64,000 nt of DNA, taken from NCBI GenBank assembly GCA_009823395.1, contig CM020505.1:3221129-3285128 (forward strand). Reading direction: 5' to 3'. A program made the translations under genes and the position numbers. Shown here piece after piece: positions 60,581-64,000 of this stretch. Origin of the DNA: Thamnaconus septentrionalis (taxonomy: Eukaryota > Chordata > Actinopteri > Tetraodontiformes > Monacanthidae). The notes under the pieces are model-generated. The model did no database searches and was not told the DNA's origin. It saw only the letters and a list, made by a program, of their open reading frames with translations. The first letter of the stretch is position 1, and every line of letters begins with the position of its first letter.

Positions 60581-60936
60581 ACACACAGACTCGCCCACCG
60601 CGGCCCGGCACGTGACCCGGCTACTCAGCCCATTCACTTATGAAACGCGATGAGGGGCAACATAAGAGTAAAAGCCTGATTTAAAACGACGCGTCCAGCC
60701 GACCTCACGCTGCCGCCGCCGCTTCGTCCGCCGAGGGTTATTTTTACACACGCGGCTGTTATTTACAGTAAAAAGAGAGGGAGGGAGGGGAGGGGTAGAG
60801 ATTGAGAGTAAGAGAGCGATAAATGGATTAAAAGAGAGAGAGAGGAAAAAAAACGGGCGACTGGGAGATTAGCAGAAAGGGCGAGTATTGGATTAAGGCT
60901 ATAGGTTGTTTTGGAAGGGGGACAAATATTAAAGGG
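58476..60936 (+). repeat. Tandem duplication B, copy 2 (about 2,460 bp)
   Basis: A direct repeat of 56025-58475. Its first third lacks bases present in copy 1 (for example in the G runs near 58520 and 58550, and CA missing near 58625). Its end is more complete, for example near 60720-60800 and 60915. Confidence 0.96.
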
Positions 60937-62126
60937 GCTATACTATACTGGGGCTGCCGATCAATAGTTATGTCTGCGCATTAATCAATAGGCAAACGGG
61001 AAAATTCCAATCTTTCCATTTTCTATTTTCAGCTCTTTTTTGTTTTTGTGCTGTTATCAGAGCTATCGACAGGGCGAGCGGAGCGGAGCTGGGAATCCCC
61101 GCCGTCCGAGGCCATCGACGGCGCCGCCATGGATTCACGCAGGAGCACCGAGTGGTGTTTATGTTTCTAAGCTGCTGTTTCCCGCCGTGCCTTTACAACC
61201 TCCCTCCCGTTCTATTCTTCCCCGCCCTGTTCTTTTTTTCTCCCATAGTTTCCCCCGTCAACAATGGGGCTAATCTCTGCGCTAATCTGTGCAAAAATGA
61301 GACACGCCTCTACCCTCCTCACTGCTGTCACAATTCTGCAAGACCAAAACCAGATTATCTCCTCCTCTCGCACACCTCGCCTCCTGTGCAGCCTCCGCTT
61401 GGATTGCTTCTGACGCTGCTCCCCAGTTTTTCCCCCTTCGTGGATTCTCAGGGAGTGATTTTCTGATTTTGTGGCTCATTTGAGTTTCCTCAATTGCTTA
61501 ATTTTCTCATCTTGCGGCCCAGGAACCAATGGTGCGGGACAGTGACGCTCGAGACATTAAATCAGCTGTTATAGTCAGCGGGATACAAATCAAACCTCTT
61601 ATCTAAAAATAATCTAAAAATAATAGATGTATTCAAAACAAAAATACAAATCCCTGCGAATGCCTGGCGACTTTTCACTCAACCTTTCCGTCAATCTGGT
61701 CATACATAAAATATTTGGGCAAGGAGATGCAAACACACACACACATGCACGCATGCAAAGCTCCACCTCTATGCAAAAGATCTATGATTTTGTGTGAAAG
61801 GTCAGAATTCCTGCGTGAGTGCCTGAAGGGCAGCGAGTTGATCAGCTGGAGGAGTCAACAGTTCAAAGCGTCTGGGTTCGAGGATTAGGGTGAAAGGTCA
61901 CACCTTGCCACTAGGTGCAGCGGTGCATCTGTAAATCAGCTTGAAGTGCATCTGGAGCAGCCGACTCTTATCCCCAAATCACCCTGCCGGCACACACGCG
62001 GGCGTCTGCGTTTATCTTGTCGTCCTGCGAGCGCCGCCGCGGTTCTTATCCTCTTTTCTTTTCATCGAAACACCTGTTATTTGCGCGACAGACACAACCG
62101 TCGCCTTCCGTTCGCTCTCGTCCTAC
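60937..62126 (-). other. esrrg: esrrg intron segment between duplication B and the next exon
   Basis: About 1.2 kb with a C/T-rich stretch (61190-61250), a short CA array (61733-61744) and no recognised repeat. The short open frames here are not protein-like. Confidence 0.7.
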
Positions 62127-62288
62127 CTGGGATGTGTTTGGCCCAGCCGATGTTCACCACCAGCTCCCTGTCGGCCAGGTCGCACAGCGTTGTCAGGGCC
62201 TTGATGTCGCTGTCCGGTACTGTCGGGTCTGGCATGGCGTAAATTTTCTCTGGCTCGGCCACGAGCAGGTGAGAGACGATTTTGTTAT
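62127..62288 (-). CDS. esrrg: esrrg exon: ligand-binding domain helices 1-3
   Basis: The first two bases complete a Tyr codon (human Tyr234), then residues 235-287 and one base of Gly288 follow. The acceptor is ctgccttgcag|ATAACA and the donor is CATCCCAG|GTAGGA. The protein is nearly identical to human ERR-gamma, including the pocket residue E275 in [11 protein letters not shown] and the signature WAKHIPG. One clear difference is Asn (AAC, 62152-62154) at human position Ile279. Confidence 0.97.
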
Positions 62289-63228
62289 CTGCAAGGCAGC
62301 CAAAGGCAACTGACATGACCACCAGACAAGGAGAAAGACACAGAGACACAGAGAGATGGTGAATGTTTGTCGCAGCAGGCTACAGGTTGTTCCACACCAT
62401 TCGGGGTGAAGAAAAAAATTAATAAATAAGTGATCTGTCAGATAAAGTCAAAGTCTAGGTGCCCTGGAAACACACACATAAAGGGTTAAAATATGGTTCA
62501 ATGTTGGAAAAGACAGAAATCCCTGTAAAAATTGAAACTAGATTGCTAAAAGAATCATTTAAAATTGGTAAAAATGAAAAGAGAAGAAGAAGAAAAAGTA
62601 ATTTAGCATGTTTAGCATTGTTTTGACTTTGCACAGTCCACATATGCAGTATTGCTAAACAATGTTTATCGTCTGCAGACATGAATATGCACAGGAAATT
62701 AAAATGAAAAAGCACAGTTTCCAAAAAAAACATCAAGAGCCGTCAAAAGCAAATCGTTAACACAGATAAAACAATTTTACCTATTAAAAAAAAAACACAA
62801 TTAGATTATAATTAGATTTATAATCTTTTTCTATGACATTGTCAAAGCTATTCTGAGGATTTGATTGACATCATGTGCTGCCTAAATGCAGGTAGAACAG
62901 AAATTGATTTCGAATTTGTTTTAATTCTTCAAGGTGTTAAAAAGCCATTTGCAGCATTGACTGATATTGCCCCCAAACATCTCCCGTCTTCCTCGCAGCC
63001 TCGGTGATACACAAGGAGGCGGACGATAATACTGAAAGCCAAACAGCTCAGCTGGTAATGGTGACATGTGGTGATGAGATCTCTATGGCCCATTAGTAAC
63101 AGACTGATATCCCTGCTTCCAAATTAATCCACTGACTAATCAAGCATGGGAATAATAACAGAGGGTGCAGGAGCCAGGGAGGAGCGAGGGAGGGATTGAG
63201 TGAAAGACAGGAAGAAGTAAAGGGAGAA

Positions 63229-63255
63229 GAGGAGGAGGAGGAGGAGGAGGAGGAG
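63229..63255. repeat. (GGA)n trinucleotide array
   Basis: About nine GGA units within a purine-rich stretch. Confidence 0.95.
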
Positions 63256-63707
63256 ACAGACAGGTAGAATTAGAGCGCAGGACAGACTGTTGAAGGTGGG
63301 AGAGCGACAGCAGCATAGAGATAAACAGCAAAAGGAGACTGAATCAGAGTTGGGGTGGGGTGGGGGATGGGGGGGGGTGAGATGCGTATTGATCTAACAC
63401 TCTCCATCCTCCATTTCTGTTACACACACACACAGACACAAACACACACACATGTACATTAACAGAAGCATATACATCCCTTTCATCAGTGTCCCCCTCA
63501 GCTCCGGGGTCATTTGGACCAAAGCAATCCCAGTCACACAGCACTATCTGTGGGTAAATCTTATTTAATGTTTCCCTAATTAGAATCAATGGGAGCCCAT
63601 TTCCAAACCCTGGGCTATTGTTCTGTTCTCACACAATCAATGCCGATGCTGGGGCTTGGGATTGGGCTGCAGATAGACAGACTGTGTGCGTCTATCTGAG
63701 AGAGAGA

Positions 63708-63722
63708 GGGGGGGGGGGGGGG
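63708..63722. repeat. G15 homopolymer
   Basis: Fifteen consecutive G after a GA run. Confidence 0.94.
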
Positions 63723-64000
63723 AAAGATTTCCTTTCTTTTGTGTGTGTGTGTGTATCGACTGCGTGTGAGATGATAGAAAAAGTGAGACCAAGGAAGTCT
63801 ACATCGAACCCCCGCATTTTTTTTGTTTTTTTTCTTAAGTGTGGATCCATGTCTCGGCAAGACATAGATTTATGTTTATGTGCATGAAAAGGGAGAAAAA
63901 TGGGAGCTTCTGCTGCGGCCATGTGGAGCAAAAGTTCACATTTCTGGCCAACATAAACCCTTCAGTTGCACTTAAGAACGAACCATAATCTGAGCAGTGC

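Larger units (their letters stand above)
37970..62126 (-). other. esrrg: esrrg 24-kb intron within the ligand-binding domain
   Basis: No exon is seen. It contains a tRNA-derived SINE (39146-39380), many CA/GT arrays, an A-rich purine tract (41990-42192), a GC-rich G-quadruplex block (45930-46240), two tandem duplications (48789-52280 and 56025-60936) and a LINE reverse-transcriptase relic (54934-55266). Between these are stretches with many TAATTA-type motifs and few repeats that look like candidate conserved non-coding elements (about 40.9, 41.3, 45.85, 47.1, 47.85 and 50.05-50.35 kb). If both duplications are assembly errors, the true intron is about 4.2 kb shorter. Confidence 0.85.
33452..62288 (-). 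other. esrrg: esrrg gene, 3' part (estrogen-related receptor gamma), coding span within window
   Basis: Four minus-strand exons (62127-62288, 37863-37969, 37597-37759, 33452-33696) join in phase. They encode human-equivalent residues 235-458, the whole ligand-binding domain and C-terminus of the orphan nuclear receptor ERR-gamma (NR3B3). It is a constitutively active transcription factor acting with PGC-1 coactivators on energy metabolism genes. The paralogue choice rests on diagnostic stretches such as [28 protein letters not shown] and [15 protein letters not shown], which fit gamma and not beta or alpha. Introns are 24.2 kb, 103 bp and 3.9 kb. DNA-binding and N-terminal exons lie beyond 64 kb. 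Teleosts often have two gamma copies (a and b), and I cannot tell which this is. Confidence 0.95.
62289..64000 (-). other. esrrg: esrrg intron, partial, upstream of the first exon in the window
   Basis: AT-rich unique DNA to about 62.95 kb, then a (GGA)n array (63229-63255), a G8 run near 63370, short CA arrays near 63421-63450 and a G15 run (63708-63722). The exons for the hinge and DNA-binding domain must lie beyond 64 kb. No coding sequence is seen. Confidence 0.8.

Overview
This is a vertebrate nuclear window, almost certainly from a teleost fish. The evidence is spliced exons with GT-AG borders, some very short introns (101-170 bp) beside long ones, very many (CA)n/(GT)n arrays, fish-type hAT and SINE insertions, and two neighbouring protein genes whose order matches human 1q41 (USH2A next to ESRRG). 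Both genes lie on the minus strand, so transcription runs from high to low coordinates. There is no operon, phage, CRISPR or bacterial-type system here.

Region 1 (1 to about 19.5 kb) is the 5' part of ush2a (usherin). Ten coding segments join in frame from a start codon at 18220 to the window edge at base 1. They encode the first 478 residues: signal peptide, Cys-rich N-terminal segment, LamG-like domain and the first part of the laminin N-terminal domain. The rest of the gene lies beyond base 1. A CpG-rich block at 19.44-19.99 kb with a good splice donor at 19449 is the likely promoter and non-coding first exon.

Region 2 (about 20.0-33.4 kb) lies between the genes. It starts with an intact 363-bp hAT-type MITE with a perfect 8-bp target duplication. 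It then holds microsatellite-rich DNA, followed by about 5 kb (28.2-33.4 kb) almost free of (CA)n arrays. That last part is probably the long 3' UTR of esrrg.

Region 3 (33.45-64 kb) is the 3' part of esrrg (estrogen-related receptor gamma). Four coding exons cover the ligand-binding domain from human residue 235 to the stop. Known pocket residues are kept (E275, R316, Y326, N346, F435), but two positions differ from human (G312 to Arg, I279 to Asn). Exons for the DNA-binding domain and N-terminus lie beyond 64 kb. The 24-kb intron between the first two of these exons holds a SINE, a LINE reverse-transcriptase relic, a GC-rich block with G-quadruplex motifs, and two tandem duplications (about 1.75 and 2.45 kb).

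The two duplications share a telling pattern: bases are missing from homopolymers mainly on both sides of each internal junction. That fits unmerged contig ends in a long-read assembly better than true duplication. I did not find a previously undescribed biological system. The most useful observations are these probable false duplications, the two well-preserved hAT insertions, and the two unusual residues in the receptor.
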